From VBAS01 sp964508655 (GTDB taxonomy: Bacteria > Bacteroidota > Bacteroidia > Chitinophagales > Chitinophagaceae): a stretch of 51,359 nt of DNA. The stretch is from NCBI GenBank assembly GCA_964508655.1, contig CAZDUO010000020.1, forward strand, positions 1 to 51,359. The letters run 5' to 3'. Below are positions 6,117-14,478 of the stretch, in pieces. Each line of letters opens with the position of its first letter. The stretch's first letter is position 1. The position numbers and the translations under genes were made by a program. The notes under the pieces are model-generated. The model saw only the letters and a list, made by a program, of their open reading frames with translations. It made no database searches and was not told the DNA's origin.

Positions 6117-9080
6117 TCAAATGTACTTTGCCGTGTAACTTTCTTTTACTTTTTTCAGGTCGGCCGGTTTGCCGGCAAATAAAATGTTTCCGCCTTCGTC
6201 TCCCGCTTCGGGTCCCAAATCAATCACCCAGTCGGCATTGCGGATAACATCAGGATTATGTTCGATAACGATAATGGAATGCCCCTGCTCGATAAGTGCA
6301 TGGAAGGAAGCCAGCAGTTTTTTTATATCGTGGAAATGGAGACCGGTGGTTGGTTCATCAAAAATGAAAAGAAGTTTACCGTTGTTTCCTCCTCTTCCTT
6401 TACCAAGAAATGAAGCTAATTTCACCCGTTGTGCTTCGCCGCCGGAAAGTGTGTCAGACGACTGGCCCAGTTTAATATAACCAAGACCGACATCACTCAG
6501 CGGAAGTATACCTCTGACGATGGCCGGTTCTTCGGCAAAAAAATTGATGGCTTCATCCACACTTAGCTCCAGCACATCGAATATATTTTTGTCTTTATAC
6601 TTTACTTCCAGCACTTCTTCTTTAAACCGCCGGCCGCCGCAGGCTTCACAAACCAGGTGCACATCGGCCAGGAACTGCATTTCCACCACCTGCTCGCCTT
6701 CACCCTTGCAGGTGTCGCAGCGGCCACCATCCACATTAAATGAAAAATGTTTAGGCTCAAAGCCCCGCATTTTACTCAGGGGTTGTTTTGAAAACAGATC
6801 CCGTATTTCATCATAAGCTTTAATATAAGTCACCGGATTACTGCGGGATGATTTGCCAATGGGGTTCTGATCCACCAGTTCTATCTGCGAAATACTATCC
6901 ACATCGCCGGTGACAGCTTTATGCAAACCCACTTTATCAGAAAACTCACCTTTCAATTTTTGCAGGGCAGGATAAAGAATGTGTTTTACCAGCGTGGTTT
7001 TACCGCTGCCGCTTACCCCGCTTACCACGCAAAGCAGGTTGAGCGGAAATTCTACCGTAATATTTTTGAGGTTATGCTGCTTTGCGCCTTCCACTCTGAT
7101 GGAGCGGTTCCATTTCCTCACGGTTTTCGGGGGTTCTATTTTTAATTCGCCTTTCAGGTACTTGCCGGTAAGGCTCTTTGGATTTGAAATAATATCATCA
7201 TAATTCCCTTCGGCCACTATCTCGCCGCCAAGGTGCGATGCCAGCGGTCCCATATCAATGATGTGATCGGCTTCACGCATCATCATTTCATCATGCTCTA
7301 CTACTACAACCGTGTTGCCAAGATCACGCAGTTCTTTTAAAACCCGCACCAGGTTGGCAGTATCTCTTGAATGCAGGCCAATGGATGGTTCGTCGAGTAT
7401 GTAAAGCGAATTAGTGAGATTGCTGCCGAGACTTCTTGTTAGTTGTATACGCTGGCTTTCGCCGCCGCTGAGTGTGTTGGCCAGGCGATTCAAAGTAAGA
7501 TATCCAAGCCCGACATTGAGTAATGTAGAGAGCCGGTTATTTATTTCAAGCAAAATGCGTTTGGCCACCTGTGTATCATATTCAGAAAGCTGTGACTCCA
7601 GTTCGTTAAACCATTTCTTCAGTTCCTTTACCGGCATTTCGCTCAGCTCGCCAATATGTTTGCCGTTAATTTTTACATACAAAGCTTCTTTACGCAGGCG
7701 ATAGCCTTTACAGTCGGGGCATTGTGTTCTTCCCCGGTAGCGGCTCAGCAACACCCGGTACTGCACTTTGTAGAGTTGCGCCTCTACATCCTTGAAAAAA
7801 TCATGGATGCCGATGCCATCAATACCCTCCCATAATAGCTGGTACTGCTTGTCGGTGAGGTCGCCAATGGATTTATGAATGGGAAATTTTTCTTTTGCAG
7901 ACACTTTAATAAACTGCTTTCGCCACCAATCCAATTTTTCGCCGCGCCAGGGTGCCACGGCACCCTCATACACACTCAGACGCCGGTCGGGAATCACCAG
8001 GTCGGCATCAATGCCCAGCACCTGGCTGAAACCTTCGCAGGTGGGACAGGCGCCATAGGGATTATTAAATGAAAAAAGATTAGGCGATGGTTCTTCAAAC
8101 TGCATTCCGTCCAGCTCGAAGCGGTTGTTGAAGTGCAGCTGTGATGTTTGATGTCTGATGCTTGCCCTCCGAAGCATTAGCGAAGGAGGGCCGGATGTCT
8201 GATATCCGGCTTCCGACTTCTGCCCCGAACGTTCGGGGCCGGCTTCCGATTGCACTTCAAGAAAAACATCCCCCTCCCCCTCATAAAAAGCGGTTCCGAT
8301 GGAATCGGACAGGCGATGAATATCATCTTCGTCAAATTTCTTTACAACTATTCTGTCAACAAGAACAAAGGCTGTCAGTTGTGAGTCGTGCGTTGTGAGT
8401 ATTTTTTTTAAGTCCTTATCCGGTTTCTCAAGCAGCTCTTCCATCCTGTGAATTGTCCCCGTCTCACGATTCACGTCTGGCGCTTCACGAACGTAGATTC
8501 TGGAAAATCCCTTCTGCACCAGGATGTTCAGCTCCTCCCTCATTTCCCGGTTTTTATGTTGCTTAAAAGCAATCAGGATAAAAACCCTGTAGCCTTCGGG
8601 CAATTTGCTGATGGCATCCAGCACATCTTTCACATCGTCTTTTTTAACCTGCCGGCCCGAAACAGGTGACCATGTTTTTCCAATTCGGGCAAATAAAAGC
8701 CGGAGGTAATCATAAATTTCCGTCATGCTGCCCACCGTACTGCGGGGTGTTCGGGTAATCACTTTCTGCTCGATGGCAATGGCGGGGCAAAGCCCTTTAA
8801 TGTAGTCCACATCAGGCTTGTTCATGCGGTTGAGAAACTGGCGGGCATAGGCACTCAGGCTTTCGGCATAGCGGCGCTGGCCTTCGGCATAAAGCGTGTC
8901 AATGGTAAGAGAAGATTTTCCCGAGCCGGAAACTCCCGTAACCACCACAAGCTTGTTTCTCGGTATTCCGATACTGATGTTTTTGAGATTATGCACCCGG
9001 GCACCGTGAATAAAAATCACATCAGTGCCGGGTACTTTCACCCTTTCTGCATCGGACTTTTTCGATTCGATGATTTGCAT
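6117..9080 (-). CDS. uvrA: Excinuclease ABC subunit A
   Basis: UvrA is the damage-recognition ATPase of nucleotide excision repair and acts as a dimer with UvrB. The 987-residue product carries two ABC ATPase modules: Walker A GVSGSGKSS near residue 50 and GVSGSGKTT in the second half, signature motifs LSGGESQRIQL and LSGGEAQRVKL, and Zn-finger pairs CPDCKG and CDTCKGEGE...CEACGG. It is about 40 residues longer than usual. The excess lies in the region before NRFELDGMQFEEPSPNLFSFN: residues 278-314 (8139-8249) are encoded by palindromic repeat DNA, and two more repeat-like stretches encode residues near 198-207 and 227-235. The frame stays open throughout, so the protein is probably functional with loop insertions. 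Confidence 0.95.
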   Translation of the reverse strand: MQIIESKKSDAERVKVPGTDVIFIHGARVHNLKNISIGIPRNKLVVVTGVSGSGKSSLTIDTLYAEGQRRYAESLSAYARQFLNRMNKPDVDYIKGLCPAIAIEQKVITRTPRSTVGSMTEIYDYLRLLFARIGKTWSPVSGRQVKKDDVKDVLDAISKLPEGYRVFILIAFKQHKNREMREELNILVQKGFSRIYVREAPDVNRETGTIHRMEELLEKPDKDLKKILTTHDSQLTAFVLVDRIVVKKFDEDDIHRLSDSIGTAFYEGEGDVFLEVQSEAGPERSGQKSEAGYQTSGPPSLMLRRASIRHQTSQLHFNNRFELDGMQFEEPSPNLFSFNNPYGACPTCEGFSQVLGIDADLVIPDRRLSVYEGAVAPWRGEKLDWWRKQFIKVSAKEKFPIHKSIGDLTDKQYQLLWEGIDGIGIHDFFKDVEAQLYKVQYRVLLSRYRGRTQCPDCKGYRLRKEALYVKINGKHIGELSEMPVKELKKWFNELESQLSEYDTQVAKRILLEINNRLSTLLNVGLGYLTLNRLANTLSGGESQRIQLTRSLGSNLTNSLYILDEPSIGLHSRDTANLVRVLKELRDLGNTVVVVEHDEMMMREADHIIDMGPLASHLGGEIVAEGNYDDIISNPKSLTGKYLKGELKIEPPKTVRKWNRSIRVEGAKQHNLKNITVEFPLNLLCVVSGVSGSGKTTLVKHILYPALQKLKGEFSDKVGLHKAVTGDVDSISQIELVDQNPIGKSSRSNPVTYIKAYDEIRDLFSKQPLSKMRGFEPKHFSFNVDGGRCDTCKGEGEQVVEMQFLADVHLVCEACGGRRFKEEVLEVKYKDKNIFDVLELSVDEAINFFAEEPAIVRGILPLSDVGLGYIKLGQSSDTLSGGEAQRVKLASFLGKGRGGNNGKLLFIFDEPTTGLHFHDIKKLLASFHALIEQGHSIIVIEHNPDVIRNADWVIDLGPEAGDEGGNILFAGKPADLKKVKESYTAKYI
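8139..8249. repeat. In-frame composite repeat inside uvrA
   Basis: This 111-bp stretch (37 codons) holds the perfect palindrome CCCCGAACGTTCGGGG, a GCCCTCC...GGAGGGC stem, CCGGCTTCCGA twice, and on the minus strand the iterated words CAGAAGTCGGAA, ATCAGACATCCG and CATCAAACATCA. The same words, in the same frame, occur in metG at 39929-40006. It replaces a short loop between FLEVQ and LHFNNRFELDG. Confidence 0.8.
8374..8400. repeat. GTTGTGAGT-type repeat inside uvrA
   Basis: TCAGTTGTGAGTCGTG followed by CGTTGTGAGT is an iterated word translated on the minus strand as LTTHDSQLT. The same word family forms an inverted pair between genes at 14400-14474. Confidence 0.65.
8461..8489. repeat. CGTGAA-type iterated repeat inside uvrA
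   Basis: On the minus strand the words CGTGAAGCGCCAGACGTGAA and TCGTGAGAC repeat the unit CGTGA(A/G). They encode REAPDVNRET, in a variable loop of UvrA. Confidence 0.45.
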
Positions 9081-9088
9081 GAAGAGGA

Positions 9089-9096
9089 CAAATTTA
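9089..9096 (-). promoter_or_regulatory. uvrA: -7 box for uvrA, very close to the start codon
   Basis: On the minus strand TAAATTTG matches TAnnTTTG exactly and ends 8 bp before the ATG. A GTTG (9115-9118) 18 bp further upstream is a near -33 element. Transcription would start almost at the initiation codon, giving a very short leader. Confidence 0.5.
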
Positions 9097-9369
9097 AGCT
9101 GAGTGGTTAGAAATCAACCGAATCCTTAACATTTCATTTCAAAAAAAGTTGGGAACTTCAAAAGCCGCGTTTGGCGGAACCGAAATTTGACATATTTTTA
9201 TTGTCCGTTAAAACAATATCCTTCAATCAGAAAATTTTCTCGCCTATCGAACTGATAAATCTACACTGAACAAATTTTACGTATCACTTTTTATTTACTG
9301 AAAAACCGAAACCAATATCCAAAAAGTCTGAACCGGACAACCGGGCAGGCAACCACCAAAAAACCGTTT

Positions 9370-9951
9370 ATGAAAGCTTTTGCTAAAAAAACAGACCATG
9401 AACTCATCCACCTTTTTGTGGATGGAAACAATGAAGCGCTGGAAACCCTTGTGCTCCGTCATAAGGACAAGCTGTACACCTCAATCCTTTTCCTTGTAAA
9501 AGACAAGTACCTGGCCGAAGACATTTTCCAGGATGTATTTATCCGTATCATTGACACTATGCGCAGCGGCCGCTACACCGAGGAAGGAAAATTTCTGCCC
9601 TGGGCCATGCGTATAGCCCACAACCTTTGTGTAGATCATTTCCGTAAAGTAAAAAGAACCCCTACCATCAAAAACAGCGAAGACAAAGATATTTTTGAAG
9701 TGCTGAACTTTTCTGAAGACAGCGCCGAAACAAAAATGATGAAGCGCCAGAGCTACAACCGTGTACGGGATATGCTCGACCGCCTGCCCGAAGACCAGCG
9801 GGAGGTGATCATACTGCGGCACTATGCCGATATGAGCTTTAAGGAAATTGCCGCCATGACCAACTGCAGCATCAATACGGCGCTCGGCCGCATGCGCTAC
9901 GGCCTCATCAACCTGCGCAAACTGATGGTGCAAAAACAAATCGCTTTGTAA
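9370..9951 (+). CDS. ECF-type RNA polymerase sigma factor (sigma-70 family)
   Basis: The 193-residue product has region 2 at about residues 24-93 (DKLYTSILFLVKDKYLAEDIFQDVFIRI, then WAMRIAHNLCVDHFRK) and region 4 at about 135-185, with helix-turn-helix MSFKEIAAMTNCSINTALGRM. Length and the absence of regions 1 and 3 fit the extracytoplasmic-function group. Bacteroidota ECF factors are often paired with an anti-sigma/FecR gene, but none is next to it: uvrA diverges upstream and dsbD converges downstream. It may therefore be controlled by an unlinked or transcriptional mechanism. About 290 bp upstream holds no other gene. Confidence 0.9.
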   Translation: MKAFAKKTDHELIHLFVDGNNEALETLVLRHKDKLYTSILFLVKDKYLAEDIFQDVFIRIIDTMRSGRYTEEGKFLPWAMRIAHNLCVDHFRKVKRTPTIKNSEDKDIFEVLNFSEDSAETKMMKRQSYNRVRDMLDRLPEDQREVIILRHYADMSFKEIAAMTNCSINTALGRMRYGLINLRKLMVQKQIAL

Positions 9952-9968
9952 TACTTTTAGAACAGCTG

Positions 9969-11930
9969 CTACTTCTTTAAATTCCTGTAAGTATCCAGGC
10001 CGCATTGCAGCCATTCGATGAACTCATCCGCATCGGGAGTGTAAAACTTTGTTTTGGTTAGCGCCACCTGGCCGGGGGTAATTATGGCGTATTGCGGCTG
10101 TGAAGTAGCGCCGAAATTTTCCGTTTGGAAAGTTGACCATTTATCGCCGACAGTAATAATTGATTTTTCCTGGCCGTAGGAAGTTTTGTAAACCGTTTGT
10201 TCTGTCAGTGGCAGTTTTCTTCTTTCATCCACGTACAACGAAACCACTACAAATTCATTCCGCATCAGGCTGTCAACAATTTTATTTGGCCACACTTTTT
10301 CTTCCATCCGGCGACAGTTTACACAGGCCCAGCCGGTAAAGTCAATCAGCACAGGCTTGTTTTCGTTTTTGGCCCTGGTCAATGCGCCGGCATAATCATT
10401 CTGCATAGGTTCAAAAATTTCCTGGTGCTTCTTTTCAGAATGGTAAAGACTGTAAGTGGTTCGCGGCGGCGGAAACCCGCTAATCAATTTGAGGTCGGCA
10501 TACTTTGTATTTGACAATCCCGGAAGCAGGTAAATTGCAGCCGAAGCAAAAAGGACGATAAAAGCAATACGGGTAAAAGAAAATTTCCGTACCGGACTGC
10601 TGTGTGGAAATTTTAATTTGCCCAGCAAATACAAAGCAGTAAGCAGGGCAATCAGTACCCACAACCCTATAAACACTTCCCGTTTCAGCAAACCCCATTG
10701 TTTTACAAGGTCGGCATTAGAAAGAAACTTTACCGCCAGCGCCAGTTCAATAAAGCCCAGCACCACTTTCACATCTGTCATCCAGCCGCCGGATTTTGGC
10801 AGCGAATGCAGCCACGCCGGAAACAGGGCAAACAAGGCAAAGGGCAAGCCAAGTGCAATACCGAAGCCCGCCGCACCTGCGGTAAGCGACCATGCGCCCT
10901 GGTCGGCCACACCTACCAGCAACGTGCCGAAAATAGGCCCGGTGCAGGAAAATGAAACGATAGCCAATGTACCGGCCATAAAAAAGATTCCGCCGATATT
11001 TCCTAATCCTGATTTGGCATCCATTTTATTGGCAAGACCTGCAGGCAGCCCTATTTCAAAATAGCCGAAGAATGAAATGGCAAACACAACGAAGATGACA
11101 AAAAATAAAAGATTCAGCCATACGTTGGTTGAAATATTATTGAATATCTCCGGGCTAATAGCCTTATTGGCTACATGAAAGGGCAACGTGATAAGCACAT
11201 AAATCAGGAAAATAAACAGGCCATACAGCACAGCATTTGTTATACCCTTATTCCTGTGATGCGATTTTTTGGTAAAAAAAGAAACCGTAACCGGTATCAT
11301 GGGAAACACACAGGGCGTAACCAATGCAATGAGGCCTCCGAGAAGTCCCAGAAGAAAAATGCGGATGATACTTTTGTTTTTTGTACCCTCATCGCCGCAG
11401 GGGCTTACGGGGTTGTTGATGTCGATTGAAGCTACTTTAATATCATTGCCTGCAGCTACCCCTCCTTCAAGCATTACATTAAAATTTAAAGGCAGGTCGG
11501 AAAGAAATTCATCATTTTTGCCATAAAAATAAGTAAGCCTGCCCTGCAGCTGAGCGGGTACTGTTCCTTTAATATTCACTACGGCTTTCCATGTCGTTTG
11601 TCCTTCGAAAACTTTTACAATGGTGTTTTCAAATATCGGGCTGCCTAAAGTTTTTGATTCACCGCTGTCAAGTAAACTGCCCTCAACAATAATGGCCGAA
11701 TCAGAAAAGGTGAGCTCCACTGTTTTTACACCACCCGGTTGCTGGTTGGGGGCGTACAGTTGCCAGCCGTTGGCGCCGGTTGTGGAAAAAATCAGTTCAT
11801 ATTTTCCCTCGCTTATTTTTTTGCTGGAATAATTCCAGTGGTAAACTGCAACCGTGTCCTGCGCAGCGGAAAAAAAGGAAAGCAGCGTGGCTAAAAACAG
11901 AATAAAAGTTGTGGTAAAAAATTTCGGCAT
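9969..11930 (-). CDS. DsbD-type thiol:disulfide interchange protein with degenerate N-terminal domain
   Basis: This inner-membrane protein should move reducing equivalents from cytoplasmic thioredoxin to the periplasm. The 653 residues comprise a signal (1-23), an nDsbD-like beta domain (about 24-155), about eight membrane helices (190-470) with the paired cysteines TPCVFP (Cys207) and SCTGP (Cys329), and a thioredoxin domain with WACVNC (Cys536, Cys539). The N-terminal domain lacks the redox cysteine pair: where the small paralogue at 12001-12450 has C-x4-C, this protein has Gly137 and Phe142. The neighbouring protein may supply that step. The gene is separated from it by a terminator-like hairpin. 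Confidence 0.88.
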   Translation of the reverse strand: MPKFFTTTFILFLATLLSFFSAAQDTVAVYHWNYSSKKISEGKYELIFSTTGANGWQLYAPNQQPGGVKTVELTFSDSAIIVEGSLLDSGESKTLGSPIFENTIVKVFEGQTTWKAVVNIKGTVPAQLQGRLTYFYGKNDEFLSDLPLNFNVMLEGGVAAGNDIKVASIDINNPVSPCGDEGTKNKSIIRIFLLGLLGGLIALVTPCVFPMIPVTVSFFTKKSHHRNKGITNAVLYGLFIFLIYVLITLPFHVANKAISPEIFNNISTNVWLNLLFFVIFVVFAISFFGYFEIGLPAGLANKMDAKSGLGNIGGIFFMAGTLAIVSFSCTGPIFGTLLVGVADQGAWSLTAGAAGFGIALGLPFALFALFPAWLHSLPKSGGWMTDVKVVLGFIELALAVKFLSNADLVKQWGLLKREVFIGLWVLIALLTALYLLGKLKFPHSSPVRKFSFTRIAFIVLFASAAIYLLPGLSNTKYADLKLISGFPPPRTTYSLYHSEKKHQEIFEPMQNDYAGALTRAKNENKPVLIDFTGWACVNCRRMEEKVWPNKIVDSLMRNEFVVVSLYVDERRKLPLTEQTVYKTSYGQEKSIITVGDKWSTFQTENFGATSQPQYAIITPGQVALTKTKFYTPDADEFIEWLQCGLDTYRNLKK

Positions 11931-11941
11931 AACAACTATTT

Positions 11942-11974
11942 AAAAAAAACGAGTTCTCACACAGGGAACTCGTT
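11942..11974 (-). terminator. Intrinsic terminator between the DsbD-alpha-like gene and dsbD
   Basis: A perfect 9-bp stem (AACGAGTTC at 11948-11956 with GAACTCGTT at 11966-11974, 9-nt loop) is followed on the minus strand by eight T. It lies between the small gene's stop (12001) and the DsbD start (11930), and would end the upstream transcript. Confidence 0.65.
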
Positions 11975-12000
11975 ATTTACAAAAAAATCTATCCCATGGT

Positions 12001-12450
12001 TTAGTTCAGGGCCACTTTAAAGTTTACAGTTTTGGGCGGCAGGCATTTTTTGTCATCACAGGTCTGGTACTCTACGCTGCCGCTGAAGTTTGTCTTCACC
12101 TTGCCTTTGAGTTTCACCACCTGAACAAAATCTACTTTTTTTGAATATTGGTTGGCAGAAAGATCCAGCTCTTTATCATGAAATTTTTCCAGCTTTCCTT
12201 CTTCTTTTATTTTTCCAACCACCAAAATCAGCGGGTTGCTGTTGAAGGAAAAAGTGGTGGGGATGGCTATGGCATCTTCGGGTTGGGTTTGCGAGTACAG
12301 GTGCCACCCGGCCTGGATGCTGGCTGTCATCCTGATTTCATAATTTCCGTCAGCCAGTTTTTTCGAAGTAAACGACCATTTTACGGGATCCTGGCCGGCA
12401 GCCGTCATTACGGCTGACAAAAACAAGCTTGCGAATAATACCTTCATCAT
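12001..12450 (-). CDS. Periplasmic DsbD-alpha (nDsbD)-like redox protein
   Basis: The preferred start is the MMKVLFASLF methionine at 12450. An upstream extension to 12567 adds 39 residues that would precede the signal peptide and is rejected. The 149-residue product has a signal of about 19 residues and then a single nDsbD-like immunoglobulin fold. Near the C-terminus VEYQTCDDKKCLPPKTVNF carries Cys131 and Cys136, at the position of the active-site pair of the DsbD alpha domain. It aligns without gaps over its last 33 residues with the N-terminal domain of the neighbouring DsbD, which lacks both cysteines. It probably acts as the periplasmic carrier of electrons delivered by DsbD. An unrelated reductase role is possible. 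Confidence 0.78.
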   Translation of the reverse strand: MMKVLFASLFLSAVMTAAGQDPVKWSFTSKKLADGNYEIRMTASIQAGWHLYSQTQPEDAIAIPTTFSFNSNPLILVVGKIKEEGKLEKFHDKELDLSANQYSKKVDFVQVVKLKGKVKTNFSGSVEYQTCDDKKCLPPKTVNFKVALN

Positions 12451-12589
12451 TTTTTCTTTTTGAGATGCAAAAATCGGAACGCTGGTTTTATCACTTTGTA
12501 AAAATTCCTTTGCAAAGATTGCAAAAGATTCCGGGAGTATGTGTAATGAATTTGACGAAAGAATCAAAACACATTACAGAAACAGCGGT

Positions 12590-13264
12590 TTAACCCACCA
12601 ATACTTCATCCATTAACAGGTTCTTAAGAATTTCACGGCCATCGGTATTGCCAAGTATTTCCGAAGTGGCCCTTTCAGGATGGGGCATCATGCCAAACAC
12701 ATTGCGGCCTTCATTGCAGATACCGGCAATGTTGCGGATGGCGCCATTGGGGTTGGCTCCCGGCGTTATGCGGCCATTTTCATCACAATAATAAAATATC
12801 ACCTGCCCGCGGGCTTCCAGTTTGTCCAGCGTTTTTTCATCGGCATAGTAACGACCTTCTCCGTGTGCAATGGGAATTTTATAAACCCGGCCAGGGGCAT
12901 TAGTAAGAAATATATTTTTACAGGCAAATTGCTGGTGACCATTGCGCAATAAAGCTCCCGGTAATAAATGTGATTCACACAGAATCTGGAACCCGTTGCA
13001 CACGCCAAACACTTTGCCGCCGGCATGGGCAAAATCAATCACACTTTGCATCATCGGGCTAAACCGGGCAATGGCGCCGCAGCGCAGGTAATCGCCATAC
13101 GAAAAGCCGCCGGGCAGAATGATGCAATCCTCGGTGGAAAACATGCTGAGGTCACGGTCTTTATGCCAGAGCATCATCACTTCCTGGCCCATGTCGTACT
13201 TCAGGGCATCATGCATGTCGCGGTCGCAATTGGAGCCGGGGAAAACAACAACGCCGAATTTCAT
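12590..13264 (-). CDS. purQ: Phosphoribosylformylglycinamidine synthase subunit I (glutamine amidotransferase)
   Basis: PurQ releases ammonia from glutamine for FGAM synthesis in purine biosynthesis, working with PurL and PurS. The 224-residue product opens MKFGVVVFPGSNCDRD and carries the class I amidotransferase nucleophile GVCNGFQ (Cys89) and the His195/Glu197 pair in MMPHPERA. The frame extends nine codons upstream to 13291, but the methionine at 13264 matches the family start. PurL and PurS are not adjacent. A consensus -7 box lies 24 bp upstream. Confidence 0.95.
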   Translation of the reverse strand: MKFGVVVFPGSNCDRDMHDALKYDMGQEVMMLWHKDRDLSMFSTEDCIILPGGFSYGDYLRCGAIARFSPMMQSVIDFAHAGGKVFGVCNGFQILCESHLLPGALLRNGHQQFACKNIFLTNAPGRVYKIPIAHGEGRYYADEKTLDKLEARGQVIFYYCDENGRITPGANPNGAIRNIAGICNEGRNVFGMMPHPERATSEILGNTDGREILKNLLMDEVLVG

Positions 13265-13288
13265 AATATGGGTTTGAGTCAGAAAGGA

Positions 13289-13296
13289 CAAAGATA
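13289..13296 (-). promoter_or_regulatory. purQ: -7 box for purQ
   Basis: TATCTTTG on the minus strand matches the TAnnTTTG consensus perfectly, 24 bp upstream of the ATG at 13264. No TTTG is seen at the expected -33 distance. The box falls inside the longer reading frame starting at 13291, which supports the shorter start. Confidence 0.5.
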
Positions 13297-13387
13297 TTTC
13301 AGATTGCTGATTTTCGGTTTCAGATTTATAAAAAACTGTTCATAGGCAGTTGATTCAATCCAAAATCAAAAATCTTAAACCCGGAAT

Positions 13388-14380
13388 TCACCACCCCGGT
13401 CCGCCATACTGGTAAATTATGATGTAGAGGACGGTAATCCAGAAAATGGCTGCCGGCAGCCAGCGCTGCGGCGGATACAGATAAGTGAACGAGTGAAAAG
13501 CAGCAAATGGTATGGTGATGAGTATCCAGTTTTCAAAATCCGGGGAATTGTTATTCAAAAAAGGGATAAAAAGTGCAAAGAGCAGGTAAGTAAGCACCAG
13601 GCTCCAGTTTTTACGTACCTGTATGAGCATTTTTCGCAGGTTTTCCTGCACATAATAGCCCCCGATAAGGAATGGCACAATCAATAATAACCCCGAAAGC
13701 GCAAGCCACAATGATTGGCCGGGAGCAGGCAAAGCAATGGATACAGGCTTCAGTAATTTTTGCCACGACCACTCACCAATAATAAAAAGATAAGCTGCAT
13801 GAAAATAATAGGGCGTAGTAACACCCAACAGGCAAATCAGCCATTCATTCAACCGCACCGTACGCATTACCATCAGCGCCAGGATGAGCCAGAGCAGCAA
13901 CACCAGCGACGGAAAAAAAAGAAACGAGCAGATACCTACCAGCAGCCCGATATTGAAAATGGCGCCCTTGATGCTGTATTGATTGTACAGCCTGAACAAA
14001 CCTGCAAACACCGGAAGCAGCAGCGAATTGACCAGCAGGGGCGCCGAAAAATAATTCCACTCCGGCATAAGCGATGTAATTAGCAGGTAAGCCAAAGCCG
14101 GCAAAAAGTTTATACGCTGCATCATGCGGTTACTGTTGATCAGCCGGCTTAGCTGCAGTGCCTGGGTAAACAACAGCAGGTAAGTGATGCTGCCAAAAAG
14201 TAATGCCTTATTTACAGTGAAAGATTCCAGCAGCATTACAATTTCGCGGTACAGGAATGCTTCAGTACCGGTAAGCGTTGGCGAAGTTGTATTTGTAAAT
14301 ACGGGCAATTTGATAAGAATGCCCAATACAAAAAGAAAAAGAATGTTTGCCGGGGTTTTTTGTTTGAACAGGCCTATCAC
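13388..14380 (-). CDS. DUF6427 family polytopic membrane protein
   Basis: The 330-residue product has about nine to ten hydrophobic segments spread over the whole length. It opens MIGLFKQKTPANILFLFVLGILIKLPVF, the usual N-terminus of DUF6427 proteins of Bacteroidota. The function is unknown. The layout resembles O-antigen ligase or oligosaccharide-flippase-like membrane proteins, but no catalytic motif could be identified. It lies on the same strand as purQ, 123 bp upstream of it, and is separated from the next gene by an inverted GTGAGT repeat. Confidence 0.7.
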   Translation of the reverse strand: MIGLFKQKTPANILFLFVLGILIKLPVFTNTTSPTLTGTEAFLYREIVMLLESFTVNKALLFGSITYLLLFTQALQLSRLINSNRMMQRINFLPALAYLLITSLMPEWNYFSAPLLVNSLLLPVFAGLFRLYNQYSIKGAIFNIGLLVGICSFLFFPSLVLLLWLILALMVMRTVRLNEWLICLLGVTTPYYFHAAYLFIIGEWSWQKLLKPVSIALPAPGQSLWLALSGLLLIVPFLIGGYYVQENLRKMLIQVRKNWSLVLTYLLFALFIPFLNNNSPDFENWILITIPFAAFHSFTYLYPPQRWLPAAIFWITVLYIIIYQYGGPGW

Positions 14381-14399
14381 AGAATTAGGATTGTAAGTA

Positions 14400-14474
14400 G
14401 TGAGTGGTCAGTTGTGAGTGAATAGCCTGCATCCAATGATTTATTTTACTTATCAATCACAACTCACAACTCAC
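14400..14474. repeat. Inverted pair of GTGAGTTGTGAGT-type repeats
   Basis: The left arm 14400-14422 and the reverse complement of the right arm 14452-14474 agree at 19 of 23 positions, both built from GTGAGT/TTGTGAGT words. They occupy the gap between two minus-strand genes. The same word occurs in frame in uvrA (8374-8400). Confidence 0.65.
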
Positions 14475-14478
14475 CATT

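Noticed and set aside
9370..9951. Anti-sigma factor expected beside the ECF sigma gene
   Set aside because: The neighbours are uvrA and dsbD; no membrane-anchored anti-sigma or FecR-like gene lies adjacent.
12451..12567. Upstream extension of the DsbD-alpha-like gene
   Set aside because: The extra 39 residues lie before an obvious signal peptide (MMKVLFASLF...). A methionine at 12450 or 12447 is the sensible start.
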